64,000 nucleotides of DNA, from positions 62,001-126,000 of the forward strand of contig NZ_JABEQC010000006.1 in the NCBI RefSeq assembly GCF_013041605.1, in the 5' to 3' direction. Source of the stretch: Vibrio plantisponsor (GTDB lineage Bacteria; Pseudomonadota; Gammaproteobacteria; Enterobacterales; Vibrionaceae). Below, piece after piece: positions 17,272-26,312 of the stretch; positions within the stretch are counted from its first letter, which is position 1, and every line of letters begins with the position of its first letter. The notes under the pieces were generated by a model, which saw only the letters and a list, made by a program, of their open reading frames with translations, was not told the DNA's origin and did not search any database. Position numbers and translations under genes: made by a program.

Positions 17272-18513
17272 ATGTCGTTTACATATATTGCCCGCAGACC
17301 GATATTTAACCGTAAACAAAATACTGTCGGTTATGAACTTTTATTTTCTGAAGGAGAGAATAATGCATTTCCTGACTCGTCAGATGTACCTAGTTACAGT
17401 AGTCATAAATGTATAGATGAATTTATCAATTCTAACATCAATACTAATTACCATTCTTCAAGATGCTTTATACACTTCTCTTATAAAAGCCTCATCCATC
17501 TTGTACCGATGAGCCTTCCAAAAGATAAAATTGTTATAGAAATATTGGAAACATGCATACCAACAGATGAACTTTTATCTGCAATTATTCATTTAAATAG
17601 AAATGGGTATCTAATTTCCTGTGATGAATTTGTTCTCAGTAATAAATGGACCGCATTTAAGCCTTATATACAAATTGTTAATATTGATGTCGCACATAGA
17701 AATATTAAAGATACTTGTAACTTCATTCGGAAACTAAGAAGTATTGGTTCGAAGTGTATATTACTCGCAAAAAATATTGAAAATAAAGAGCAGTTTGATC
17801 AAGTTCAGAATGTGGGCTGTCGTTTTTTTCACGGCGAGTTTTTCACTAAATCCCAAAAGAATAAAAGTGAAAACATGGAGCCAGAACAAGTTAGTGCATT
17901 AAATTTATTTGCTGAAATATGTAAAAATCAAGTTAATTTTAATACAGTAGAGAAAATTATAGAACAAGATATTACGATGTCTTTTAAATTATTGAGTTTC
18001 GTTAATTCACTATCAATCAGGCTCAAACAACCTATATCTTCATTTAAACAGGCTTTAGTTTATCTAGGTGAAGAAAGATTAAAAATGTTTGTGTCTATGA
18101 TAGCGGCATCATATATGTCAAATAGAAAGCCATTTGAGTTATATAAACTATCTATGCAACGCGCACAATTTTGTTTGCAAATGTCAAAGCATAGCCATTT
18201 TAGAGACTATCAAACCTTTGCTTTCATGATAGGGATGTCATCATTATTAGATGCAATGTTAGACAACACCTTGGAATTAATCCTCGAGGCTATCCCACTT
18301 AGTGACGATATTAAAAACTCTCTTCTGCAGAAGAATGGTCCAATAGGAGATCTTATAATATTGGCAGAGCACTACGAGCAGGCTAATTGGAAGGGTATAG
18401 GACAACAGTGTTCTAAGTTAGATATACAGGTAAGTGAAGTTTATGATGCGATGGAAGAAGCTAAAATATGGAGTTGTGAGGTATTTCAAGCGATACAGTC
18501 TATCAATGTTTGA
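17272..18513 (+). CDS. EAL-HDOD (YuxH-type) signalling protein
   Basis: A 413-residue protein with an N-terminal degenerate EAL domain and a C-terminal HDOD domain, the two-domain plan of YuxH/CdgJ-type proteins. The EAL part starts IARRPIFNRKQNTVGYELLF; the metal-binding residues are largely lost (CDEF in place of DDFG, AKNIE in place of AEGVE). It should therefore bind rather than hydrolyse cyclic di-GMP, or act by protein contact. The HDOD part includes DITMSFKLLSFVNS and ALVYLGEERLKMFVSM. I chose the ATG at 17272, with AGGA upstream, over a GTG at 17227. The gene is visibly more AT-rich than its neighbours. Relatives influence motility; the role here is not known. Confidence 0.82.
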   Translation: MSFTYIARRPIFNRKQNTVGYELLFSEGENNAFPDSSDVPSYSSHKCIDEFINSNINTNYHSSRCFIHFSYKSLIHLVPMSLPKDKIVIEILETCIPTDELLSAIIHLNRNGYLISCDEFVLSNKWTAFKPYIQIVNIDVAHRNIKDTCNFIRKLRSIGSKCILLAKNIENKEQFDQVQNVGCRFFHGEFFTKSQKNKSENMEPEQVSALNLFAEICKNQVNFNTVEKIIEQDITMSFKLLSFVNSLSIRLKQPISSFKQALVYLGEERLKMFVSMIAASYMSNRKPFELYKLSMQRAQFCLQMSKHSHFRDYQTFAFMIGMSSLLDAMLDNTLELILEAIPLSDDIKNSLLQKNGPIGDLIILAEHYEQANWKGIGQQCSKLDIQVSEVYDAMEEAKIWSCEVFQAIQSINV

Positions 18514-18666
18514 CGATTTTGGTTAGGTTTTAGTCTTTGTTGATATATGGATAAATTAATTTAAGTTAGAAATTTTCACTTATAACCATCATCAAGACTA
18601 AATTTAATCTATTTTATTTGTAGTACATATCATCTAGCGACATTCCTACAAAATATAGATGTAAAC

Positions 18667-18692
18667 TGCGAACAGTTATGCAACTGTTCGCA
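18667..18692. terminator. Hairpin between EAL-HDOD gene and carboxypeptidase gene
   Basis: Perfect 11-bp stem TGCGAACAGTT / AACTGTTCGCA with an ATGC loop, 15 bp past the carboxypeptidase stop. The T-tract is weak, so termination efficiency is uncertain. Confidence 0.6.
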
Positions 18693-18706
18693 AGGAAATA
18701 AACAGA

Positions 18707-20188
18707 TTACAGGTAGCGATTTGTTAAATGCTGTTTGAAATGCATAGGATTAAGTCTTTCACCAGTGGCTTGTGTCACCAACTCGTCAGTAGTGAATAAG
18801 CTGCCTTTACTCCAGATGTTATCTGATAACCAATTGAAAATAGGCGTTAGATCACCACTACGGATAACCGTATCCACATCCACTGTTTTCTTCATGGCTG
18901 CCATAAACTGAGCCGCGTACATAGCTCCCAAAGTGTAGCTAGGGAAGTACCCGAAGCTCCCATCTGTCCAGTGGATATCTTGCATGCAGCCATTTCTGTA
19001 GTTGTCTTTGGTGCTTAGACCGATGTAGGCTTGCATTTTTGTATCCCAAAGCTCCGGCACATCAGTGTGTTTGATCTTGCCATTCATTAAATCGCGTTCA
19101 ATTTCATAACGCAAAATGACATGGCTAGGATAGGTGAGTTCGTCAGCATCAACGCGAATAAAATCTCTTTTCACGCGGGTGTAGAGCTTTTTCATGTTCT
19201 CCACTTCAAGAACGTATTTATCACTATCCTTAAAATGAGTCGCAGCTAAGCCTGCTAGATGGTGAATAAAGTTTTCGTTTCGTCCAATCTGCATTTCAAA
19301 AAATAGCGATTGAGATTCATGAATACCCATTGAGCGTGCTTCACCCACAGGGTTTCCTGCTAGTGATTTCGGTAGTCCTTGTTCATATCGTGCGTGTCCG
19401 GTTTCGTGCACTATGCCCATCAGAGACTGAACAAACTCTTCTTCGCTGTAGCGAGTGGTAATACGAACGTCACTTGGTACACCACCACAGAAAGGGTGAA
19501 CACTTTCGTCGAGTCTGCCGTGGTTGAAGTCAAACTGAAGTAACTTCATTACATCTAAACCGAGAGCTTTTTGTGTCTCAGTCGCATAGTGACCATTAGG
19601 CATAATGATCTGTTCAGATTTCTGCTTTTCTATCGCGGCATCAATTAAGTCTGGTAGCCAGCTTTTAACATCATTAAATACTACGTCCAAAGATTGTGTG
19701 GTTGTACCCGGTTCATAGATATCCAGCATCGCATCGTATGGCGTTAGGCCTGTAGCGTCTGCTCTGATTGCGGCTTCTTCTTGTGACAACTTAACAACTT
19801 CTGCCCAATTCTTTTCAAACCCAACCCAGTCGTTCTCCTTACGTTGAGTCCGCCAAGCGTGTTCACATTTAGAACCAGCAAGGGATTTTGCCTGAACTAA
19901 GCTTTCCGGAAGCACATTTGCTTGCTGCCATTGGCGTTTCATCTCTCTTAATGTAGATAGTTGTTGATGATTAAGAGATTCAGAAGCGGCGGACGCAAAC
20001 CACTCTTCAAGCTGTGGTTTCGTCATTAGGCTATGAATATGAACTGAGAGTTCAGCCATCGCTTCAGAGCGTGCCTGAGCGCCGCCATTTGGCATCATTG
20101 AAGCTTGGTCCCAACCACAGATCGCAGATAGGTGGCTGAAATGAGAAATGGTTTTAAAGTGTTGAACTAAGGTGTTGAATGCACTCAT
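18707..20188 (-). CDS. M32 (Taq) metallocarboxypeptidase
   Basis: A 493-residue zinc carboxypeptidase of family M32. The zinc site HETGH (HEXXH) lies in GIVHETGHARYEQGLP, and a downstream ESQSLFFEMQIGRN segment gives the third ligand region. The beginning SHFSHLSAICGWDQASMMPNGG is typical of the family. It removes C-terminal amino acids from peptides in the cytoplasm. I chose the ATG at 20188 (AAAGGA upstream) over a more distal in-frame start at 20254. It appears to be monocistronic. Confidence 0.92.
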   Translation of the reverse strand: MSAFNTLVQHFKTISHFSHLSAICGWDQASMMPNGGAQARSEAMAELSVHIHSLMTKPQLEEWFASAASESLNHQQLSTLREMKRQWQQANVLPESLVQAKSLAGSKCEHAWRTQRKENDWVGFEKNWAEVVKLSQEEAAIRADATGLTPYDAMLDIYEPGTTTQSLDVVFNDVKSWLPDLIDAAIEKQKSEQIIMPNGHYATETQKALGLDVMKLLQFDFNHGRLDESVHPFCGGVPSDVRITTRYSEEEFVQSLMGIVHETGHARYEQGLPKSLAGNPVGEARSMGIHESQSLFFEMQIGRNENFIHHLAGLAATHFKDSDKYVLEVENMKKLYTRVKRDFIRVDADELTYPSHVILRYEIERDLMNGKIKHTDVPELWDTKMQAYIGLSTKDNYRNGCMQDIHWTDGSFGYFPSYTLGAMYAAQFMAAMKKTVDVDTVIRSGDLTPIFNWLSDNIWSKGSLFTTDELVTQATGERLNPMHFKQHLTNRYL

Positions 20189-20371
20189 AGAAAGTGTTCC
20201 TTTATCCTTAAAGAAATTTGCAGAAAGTGTATCAAGGGAAAAACTAATCACCAAATTAAGTTGATGTAATCTTGTTGCTCATTGAGCAGAAAGTTACTTA
20301 TTTTTAGGCAGGATATTGCTTTATGTCTCAACGGTTTAATTTAACTTATTGATTTGTTGATGATAATTATT

Positions 20372-20387
20372 TGGCATTTGACTTGCT
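20372..20387 (+). promoter_or_regulatory. Sigma-54 (-24/-12) promoter of hcp
   Basis: TGGCATTTGACTTGCT has the invariant GG and GC spaced by 10 bp and fits the RpoN consensus TGGCAC-N5-TTGCW with one mismatch. It is about 60 bp upstream of the hcp ATG. hcp genes of V. cholerae are known to need RpoN and VasH. Confidence 0.8.
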
Positions 20388-20445
20388 CTTTATTCAGCGA
20401 CTTAGCGCATAACGCGATATTTATACCGATAAAGAGGAATGTAAA

Positions 20446-20964
20446 ATGCCAACTCCATGTTATATCTCGATAGAAGGTCAAACCCAGGGCTTGATTACGT
20501 CTGGAGCATGCACTTCAGATTCAATTGGTGATTCATTTGTTGAAGGCCATGAAGATGAAATGCTGGTGCAGCAATTTGACCATAGTGTGACTGTTCCAAC
20601 GGATCCACAGTCGGGTCAACCTTCAGGCCAACGTGTTCATAAACCGTTTAAATTCACTGTAGCGTTAAACAAAGCTGTGCCTCTGTTGTATAACGCTTTG
20701 GCATCAGGTGAGAAAATGAAGTCTGTTGAATTGAAATGGTACCGCACGTCCATTGAAGGTAAACAAGAGAACTTCTTCGTCACCAAGCTAGAGAATGCTT
20801 CGATTGTTGATATTCATTGTGAAATGCCTCACTGCCAAGATCCGGCAAAATCAGATTTTACGCAAAATCTAACGGTTTCGATGTCTTACCGCAAAATCAC
20901 TTGGGACCACGTCAATGCAGGTACGTCAGGCTCTGACGATTGGCGAAAACCCGTTGAAGCGTAA
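20446..20964 (+). CDS. hcp: Hcp, type VI secretion tube protein (orphan locus)
   Basis: The 172-residue protein has the same length as V. cholerae Hcp and, as far as I recall that sequence, is nearly identical (MPTPCYISIEGQTQGLIT, DHSVTVPTDPQSGQPSGQRV, EMPHCQDPAKSDFTQN). Hcp forms hexameric rings that stack into the tube expelled by the T6SS. Here the gene is alone: a sigma-54 promoter before it, a terminator directly after it, and no vgrG, effector or immunity gene following. The main T6SS cluster must therefore lie elsewhere. GAGGA precedes the ATG. Confidence 0.95.
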   Translation: MPTPCYISIEGQTQGLITSGACTSDSIGDSFVEGHEDEMLVQQFDHSVTVPTDPQSGQPSGQRVHKPFKFTVALNKAVPLLYNALASGEKMKSVELKWYRTSIEGKQENFFVTKLENASIVDIHCEMPHCQDPAKSDFTQNLTVSMSYRKITWDHVNAGTSGSDDWRKPVEA

Positions 20965-20985
20965 GCCTAAAGTTAAACCAACAAA

Positions 20986-21009
20986 AAAGTCGCCTAATTT
21001 GGCGACTTT
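20986..21009. terminator. Bidirectional terminator of hcp and the DMT transporter gene
   Basis: AAAGTCGCC / GGCGACTTT stem with a TAATTT loop, between convergent genes. Confidence 0.85.
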
Positions 21010-21035
21010 CTTATCTGTATAGACTCAATCAATGA

Positions 21036-21929
21036 TTAGGCTTTACGCAGAGCAATTCGTTGTCCAAACACGTTGAACAAAGCGCCGACAACAATAAGAG
21101 CGCCACCGATATAGGTAGACACAGCTGGAATTTCATCGAAATACACCAATCCGATAACAATCGAGAATACGATCTGAACGTAAGAGAACGCTGAGGCTTT
21201 ACCCGCTTCTTGCGTTTTCATTGCTTTGGTTAAGCCATATTGCCCAATCTGTGTAAACACGCCAATCATAATCAACATAAAGGTCAAATGAAGATCTGGC
21301 CATATGAAATCATTCCATACCAGCAGAATTGAAATGGGAGTAGCAATCATAGGGAAGTATAGAATGATGACTGAACTGTCTTCCGTTTGGCTTAGCTTAC
21401 GAACAATGACATAAGCGATAGAGCTACCAAAAGCGCCAATGAGGGCAACTATCACGCTGAATGCGGGTAGGTTGACTTCATTGGAACCATCGAGTTCTGG
21501 TAATAAGATGCAATATAGACCCAGTATGCACAGCACAATACAGATCAAGGTTGCTGGTTGAATGCGTTCCTTCAAAAAGAATACGGCTAGCAGCGCTGTG
21601 AAAATAGGGTGCGTGTATTGAAGAATCGTTGCTTCTGCTAGCGGTAGTGACGTTACTGAATAGTAGACACAGATAAGTGAAAACGTGCCTACAGCGCCTC
21701 TAAGTAATAGCAATGGGCGATTGTTACCCCAAACCGAAATGCGTTTGCGTTTTACGTCAGCGTAACTAATGACAAAAGAGACCAGAGCCCTTGCCGCAAC
21801 GATTTCAAAGACAGGAATGCCATATTCATGAACCGCTTTTACGCTGGCTGTCATCAAGGAGAAGCCAAGTGCAGAAAGAAACATAAAACGTACGCCGACA
21901 GGAATTGCCAGCAAAGGGTTGGTTTGCAT
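21036..21929 (-). CDS. EamA/DMT-superfamily transporter
   Basis: A 297-residue inner-membrane protein with about ten membrane helices in two EamA repeats, the drug/metabolite transporter plan. Family markers are SLPLAEATILQYTHPIFTAL in the first repeat and GKASAFSYVQIVFSIVIGL in the second. The substrate cannot be told from sequence. The protein begins MQTNPLLAIPVGVRFMFLSA. It is convergent with hcp and shares its terminator. Confidence 0.9.
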   Translation of the reverse strand: MQTNPLLAIPVGVRFMFLSALGFSLMTASVKAVHEYGIPVFEIVAARALVSFVISYADVKRKRISVWGNNRPLLLLRGAVGTFSLICVYYSVTSLPLAEATILQYTHPIFTALLAVFFLKERIQPATLICIVLCILGLYCILLPELDGSNEVNLPAFSVIVALIGAFGSSIAYVIVRKLSQTEDSSVIILYFPMIATPISILLVWNDFIWPDLHLTFMLIMIGVFTQIGQYGLTKAMKTQEAGKASAFSYVQIVFSIVIGLVYFDEIPAVSTYIGGALIVVGALFNVFGQRIALRKA

Positions 21930-22277
21930 AGTAAAAGGTGACTTAGTTTAAAGCAGAGTTAGAGCGATACTTTATCGTTACACGTCGCCGTTGTCGCGCA
22001 TTTTCTGAAGTGTTTTTCATTCTCATTACTATCACAGAACGCTAAACGGTAAGAATGTTCCTAAAAACAGAAATATTGGTTATGGTATTTGTACCTAAAG
22101 GGAAAATGCCAACAGGAAACAAGGAATACTCCTCTTAGGTTTAAATATATCGGGCCAATTCCATTGGCTATTTATTAACAATAAAACCGTTGCCCTAGAT
22201 AAGTGTTGGAACTGCTTATGGTGACAAATAAAGTCCGATTCCCCTGAAATGGTTGAAACGGCTAAGGACATTTATGA
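21930..22277. other. Divergent intergenic region upstream of the deaminase gene
   Basis: This 348-bp region holds short imperfect inverted repeats such as CCAATTCCATTGG near 22155 but no reading frame with a ribosome site and no purine-riboswitch core that I can recognise. Promoters for both flanking genes are expected here. Confidence 0.4.
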
Positions 22278-23633
22278 ATGCAAACTATCTGGATTAAAAA
22301 TCCTCTCGCGATTTATACAGGGAATACCAAAGATGCTCGTGGTGGTGTGGTAATTCGCGGAAATAAAATTATCGAACTGGTAGCGTTAAACGCTTCACCT
22401 TCAATATCTTATGACTATGCTGTTGATGCTTCGCATCACATCGTCACTCCTGGGCTCATCAACGCTCACCATCATTTTTATCAAACATTAACTCGCGCTT
22501 ATCCAACTGCTTTGAATAAAGAGCTTTTTCATTGGCTCAAGAGCTTATATCCGGTATGGGCGAATCTTGACGATGAAATGCACAGTGTTGCGACCGAACT
22601 GGCGCTGGTGGAACTGATGCGGTCAGGCTGTACAACCGCATCAGACCACCATTATTTGCTGCCATCAGGACTTGAACACGCCATTGATATACAGGTTGAA
22701 ACGGCACGTAAACTTGGTGTTCGTACTATCTTCACTCGTGGATCAATGAGTTTAGGCGAGGATGAAGGTGGTCTTCCGCCAAGGCAGACCATACAAAAAG
22801 AACAAACCATCATTGATGATAGCGAACGATTAATCCGTGATTATCATCAGACTCAAGGTGGAGCAATGACACAAATTGCGTTGGCGCCGTGTTCACCGTT
22901 CTCGGTCACTACAGACTTAATGAAGGAAACCGCACGTATTGCCGAGCGTGAGGGTGTTATGACGCATACACACTTGTGTGAAACCATCGATGAAGAGAAT
23001 TTTTGCATTCAACGCTTCGGAATGAGGCCGGTAGATTATTTGGAAGATGTAGGTTGGCTTAATGACAGAACTTGGCTGGCGCACGGTATCCATTTCAATT
23101 CAGAAGAAATTATCAGGCTCGGTAAAGCAGGGGTGGGTATTTCACATTGCCCGACATCGAACATGATGCTGGCTTCTGGAATGTGTAAAAACTTAGAACT
23201 GGAATCTGCTGGTGTGAAAGTAGGGCTGGGTGTAGATGGTTCGGCTTCCAATGACGGTTCAAATATGATTGCTGAAGTTCGTATGGCGATGTATTTACAG
23301 CGACTTCAATACGGTTCCGCCAAAGTGACCCATTTCGATGCATTACGTTGGGCGACGAAAGGTTCGGCAGCGGCAATGGGACGCAGTGATATCGGGGAGT
23401 TAGAGGTTGGTTTAGAAGCCGATATTGCCATGTTCAAGCTTGATGATATTCGTTTCTCAGGGAGTCACGATCCTTTAGCTGCGCTTTTATTATGTGGTGC
23501 CCAGCAGGCTGATAAAGTGATGGTGGCTGGTCAATGGCGAGTTTTAGATGGTGAAGTAGTGGGCGTTGATATGGCTCAACTGCTAGAGCGTCACTCAGCG
23601 GCAGCTAAGCGCTTAGCGCAGCTCTCTAAATAA
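22278..23633 (+). CDS. 8-oxoguanine deaminase-like amidohydrolase
   Basis: A 451-residue amidohydrolase of the subtype I cytosine/guanine-deaminase group. Metal ligands are visible: GLINAHHHFYQTLTRAYP (HxH), THTHLCETIDEE, LAHGIHF and GLGVDGSASNDGSN (the catalytic Asp). The HHHFYQTLTR signature and SASNDGSN fit the 8-oxoguanine deaminase branch, which converts 8-oxoguanine to uric acid. Other purine or triazine deaminases share most motifs, so the substrate is probable rather than certain. AAGGA precedes the ATG at 22278. A LysE-type exporter gene follows 83 bp downstream and may be co-transcribed. Confidence 0.82.
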   Translation: MQTIWIKNPLAIYTGNTKDARGGVVIRGNKIIELVALNASPSISYDYAVDASHHIVTPGLINAHHHFYQTLTRAYPTALNKELFHWLKSLYPVWANLDDEMHSVATELALVELMRSGCTTASDHHYLLPSGLEHAIDIQVETARKLGVRTIFTRGSMSLGEDEGGLPPRQTIQKEQTIIDDSERLIRDYHQTQGGAMTQIALAPCSPFSVTTDLMKETARIAEREGVMTHTHLCETIDEENFCIQRFGMRPVDYLEDVGWLNDRTWLAHGIHFNSEEIIRLGKAGVGISHCPTSNMMLASGMCKNLELESAGVKVGLGVDGSASNDGSNMIAEVRMAMYLQRLQYGSAKVTHFDALRWATKGSAAAMGRSDIGELEVGLEADIAMFKLDDIRFSGSHDPLAALLLCGAQQADKVMVAGQWRVLDGEVVGVDMAQLLERHSAAAKRLAQLSK

Positions 23634-23716
23634 TTATTCTTTAACTTAAAAGTCATAGAGACAGTATGAGATCTTTGTTGTATAACGAAGATCTCATAAT
23701 TCATCAGGGATTGATA

Positions 23717-24355
23717 ATGTACATTCAAAATTTCGAAGCTTTTCTTATTGCTATTACCATTCTGACTCTCACTCCTGGATTGGATACCGCACTGGTTATT
23801 CGTAACACCTCACGAGCGGGATTCGCGGATGGTTGTACTACGAGCTTGGGAATTTGTACGGGACTATTTGTCCACGCTACCTTTTCTGCAATCGGTATTT
23901 CAGCGATCTTGGCTCAGTCAGCAGAGCTGTTTCATTTTGTGAAAATGATTGGTGCGGCTTACTTAATTTGGTTGGGTTTATCGAGTCTTCGAGCGCTTAT
24001 GGCTTCAGGACAAGGACTTAACGTAGCCGTGGCGACGCATTCATCTTTGAATTTGAAACGTTCATTGCGTGAAGGTTTCTTATCGAACGTATTAAACCCT
24101 AAAACAGCAGTGTTTTACCTAGCATTTTTGCCACAGTTTATTAATCCTGAGCATTCACCTTTGCTTCAATCTCTATTGATGGCTGCGATTCACTTTGTGA
24201 TTGCGATGATTTGGCAATGTGGTCTGGCAGCAGCGTTAAGTTCAGCTAAGAACCTACTTAAAAATGCTTCGTTCATGCGTTGGATGGAAGGCACAACGGG
24301 TGTGGTTCTGGTGACTTTGGGCATTAAATTGTTATTTGAAAAAGAAACGGTTTAG
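23717..24355 (+). CDS. LysE/RhtB family exporter
   Basis: A 212-residue inner-membrane protein with about six helices. LysE markers are FLIAITILTLTPGLDTALVIRN at the N-terminus and LREGFLSNVLNPKTAVFYLAFLPQF in the middle. Such proteins export amino acids or related small molecules; the substrate is unknown. I chose the ATG at 23717, with CAGGGA 6 bp upstream, over an in-frame ATG at 23666. It is followed by a strong terminator. Confidence 0.88.
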   Translation: MYIQNFEAFLIAITILTLTPGLDTALVIRNTSRAGFADGCTTSLGICTGLFVHATFSAIGISAILAQSAELFHFVKMIGAAYLIWLGLSSLRALMASGQGLNVAVATHSSLNLKRSLREGFLSNVLNPKTAVFYLAFLPQFINPEHSPLLQSLLMAAIHFVIAMIWQCGLAAALSSAKNLLKNASFMRWMEGTTGVVLVTLGIKLLFEKETV

Positions 24356-24379
24356 TCAGAAATATTCTGTTTGCAAAAA

Positions 24380-24411
24380 AAATAGCGCCAATGCGGCGCT
24401 ATTTTTTTATC
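24380..24411 (+). terminator. Terminator of the LysE gene
   Basis: AAATAGCGCC / GGCGCTATTT stem with an AATGC loop and a long T run. Confidence 0.9.
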
Positions 24412-24441
24412 AGTCGAATGATACTTGGTTAAGCTACTTGG

Positions 24442-25809
24442 TTAAGCAACAGCCTTTGAATATGAGACATGAGCTTCGAAGTAGCGTCTTGTTTCTTCAA
24501 TCACCACATGACGTAGCGCAATCAATCCAATCAGGTTTGGAATTGCCATCAGACCATTCACGATATCTGCCAAAATCCAGATCATATCCAAATGCAAGAA
24601 AGCGCCTGAAGCTACAAGAGCAATGAAGATTAGCTTATATGGCAGAACCGCTTTTGTCCCTAATAGGTACACAACACAACGTTCACCGTAATAGTTCCAA
24701 CCTAAGATGGTGGTAAATGCGAAGAACATTAAGCCGATAGAGACAAGCATTGGGCCCAACGTGTTTGCATTTAAGCCAACAGCGAATGCATGAGTGGTCA
24801 TCGCTGCACCAGCCAAATCTGTTTGCCATGCGCCGGTAAGAATCAACGCTAAGCCCGTCATGGTACAGATGATGATGGTATCGAAGAATGTACCAGTCAT
24901 GGAGATTAAACCTTGGCGTACACAAGAGTCCGTTTTCGCTGCTGCTGCTGCCATTGGAGCACTACCTAGGCCAGATTCGTTTGAGAATACACCGCGTGCG
25001 ATACCAGACTGGATAGCCAGCATAATGCTTGCGCCAAGGAAACCACCTGTTGCTGCGGTTGAAGTGAAAGCAGACACAAGAACCAATTCAATAGCATTCA
25101 GCAGTTGATCTGAGTTGGTGATAATCACACTCAGACAAGCAACAATGTAGAACACCGCCATTGTCGGTACCACTTTACCCGCTACTTTCGCAATCGACTG
25201 AATACCGCCGATAGTGACGAATGCCACTAGCAGAGTCAGCACCACTGCGGTTACTTCACGTGATACACCAAATGAAATCTGTGTTGCATCTAAAATCGCG
25301 TTTACTTGAGGAAAAGTACCGATACCAAAACAAGCGACACCCAGAGCAAAAATCGCAAACAACACAGCAAGCGCTTTTGAACCAACACCGTATTGTAAGT
25401 AGTACATTGGTCCGCCGACCATTTGGCCGTTTGCGTCGGTTTTACGATATTTCACAGCAAGTAGACATTCAGCGTATTTAGTCGCCATGCCAAATACTGC
25501 CGCAAGCCACATCCAGAACAGTGCACCAGGACCACCGACTTTGATAGCGGTTGCTACGCCAACGATGTTACCTGTACCTATCGTTGCAGATAGGGCGGTA
25601 CACAATGCAGCGAAACTGGATACATCACCTTCTTTATTTGAGTTTTTGTCTTTGGAAAAGACCATTTTTAACGCCGTGGGTAGATGGCGAAACTGAAGTA
25701 AGCCTAAACGAAATGTGAAATAGATACCTGTACCAACAAGTAATATCAGAAGTGGTGGACCCCAAATAAAATTGTCGATCGATTGTAGTAATGATTGAAG
25801 GTTTGTCAT
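24442..25809 (-). CDS. Na+/alanine (glycine) symporter, AGCS family
   Basis: The 455-residue polytopic transporter has the AGCS signatures GTGIYFTFRLGLLQFRHLP near the start, ATIGTGNIVGVATAI and GGPMYYLQYG. It imports alanine and/or glycine with sodium. It is directly controlled by a tandem glycine riboswitch in its leader, which strongly suggests glycine is a substrate. This is the arrangement described for V. cholerae VC1422. AAGGGGAA precedes the ATG. The gene stands alone on the minus strand. Confidence 0.95.
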   Translation of the reverse strand: MTNLQSLLQSIDNFIWGPPLLILLVGTGIYFTFRLGLLQFRHLPTALKMVFSKDKNSNKEGDVSSFAALCTALSATIGTGNIVGVATAIKVGGPGALFWMWLAAVFGMATKYAECLLAVKYRKTDANGQMVGGPMYYLQYGVGSKALAVLFAIFALGVACFGIGTFPQVNAILDATQISFGVSREVTAVVLTLLVAFVTIGGIQSIAKVAGKVVPTMAVFYIVACLSVIITNSDQLLNAIELVLVSAFTSTAATGGFLGASIMLAIQSGIARGVFSNESGLGSAPMAAAAAKTDSCVRQGLISMTGTFFDTIIICTMTGLALILTGAWQTDLAGAAMTTHAFAVGLNANTLGPMLVSIGLMFFAFTTILGWNYYGERCVVYLLGTKAVLPYKLIFIALVASGAFLHLDMIWILADIVNGLMAIPNLIGLIALRHVVIEETRRYFEAHVSYSKAVA

Positions 25810-25911
25810 GAATTCCCCTTAAAAAATAACATATAAGGAGAAGAGAGAAAGGGTACTAAAAAATATAAATAGATCCGTTGCGTTGGATGCAACGAATACA
25901 ATAGGGCCTTT

Positions 25912-26132
25912 CACTCCTCTGTCCTTTTGCCTGAGAGTTTCACCCTGCTAAACGCAGGACTTGCTCCTTCGGCGACCGATTTAACGGTTCTCTCCAGAGG
26001 TTCCTCCAACTACAGTCCTCGCTTATTCCAAATACGGAATAAAGCACCTGAAAGATTTACTTCTTCGGCGGGTAACACTAATCTAACAATTTGTTATTAG
26101 ATTAATAACCTCTCTCCTGCAGTCTTCATCGG
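25912..26132 (-). ncRNA. Tandem glycine riboswitch (two aptamers)
   Basis: On the minus strand, aptamer I begins CCGATGAAGACTGCAGGAGA and closes around 26040. Aptamer II follows with GGACTGTAGTTGGAGGAACC, CTGGAGAGAACC, the CGCCGAAGGAGCAAG core and the 3' part CTCAGGCAAAAGGACAGAGG ending near 25912. Both carry the gcvT-type cores (GCCGAAG-GAGC and GCCGAAGAAG). The arrangement is the Vibrio tandem glycine sensor; glycine binding is expected to switch expression of the adjacent symporter. A stem-loop CGTTGC / GCAACG at 25876-25894, followed on the minus strand by a T-rich tract, is the likely expression platform. Confidence 0.95.
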
Positions 26133-26135
26133 AAC

Positions 26136-26159
26136 AATTATCCATGTGAATGGATAATT
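26136..26159 (-). other. Hairpin at the 5' end of the riboswitch leader
   Basis: Perfect 10-bp inverted repeat AATTATCCAT / ATGGATAATT with a four-base loop, just upstream of aptamer I and within a few bases of the predicted transcription start. It is not part of the gcvT motif as I know it. Confidence 0.5.
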
Positions 26160-26169
26160 TGCGTTGGCG

Positions 26170-26198
26170 ATATTAGCGAAATCAAAATGTGATGTCAC
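26170..26198 (-). promoter_or_regulatory. Promoter of the riboswitch-symporter transcript
   Basis: On the minus strand GTGACA (26193-26198), a 17-bp spacer and TAATAT (26170-26175). This places the start near 26163, just before the 5' hairpin. Confidence 0.65.
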
Positions 26199-26312
26199 GC
26201 GCTAGATCAATTTAATGTAACATTGTGGTTCAAGTTACGGATTTATATACTTTCACATGACTTTATGGGCAATAATACGTGATATAAGCTAGTCAACAAA
26301 TTGGAGGAATCC

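Noticed and set aside
26187..26215. CRP site in AATGTGATGTCACGCGCTAGATCA upstream of the riboswitch
   Set aside because: The TGTGA and TCA halves are not spaced as TGTGA-N6-TCACA; GTGATGTCAC has only zero to two bases between its halves.
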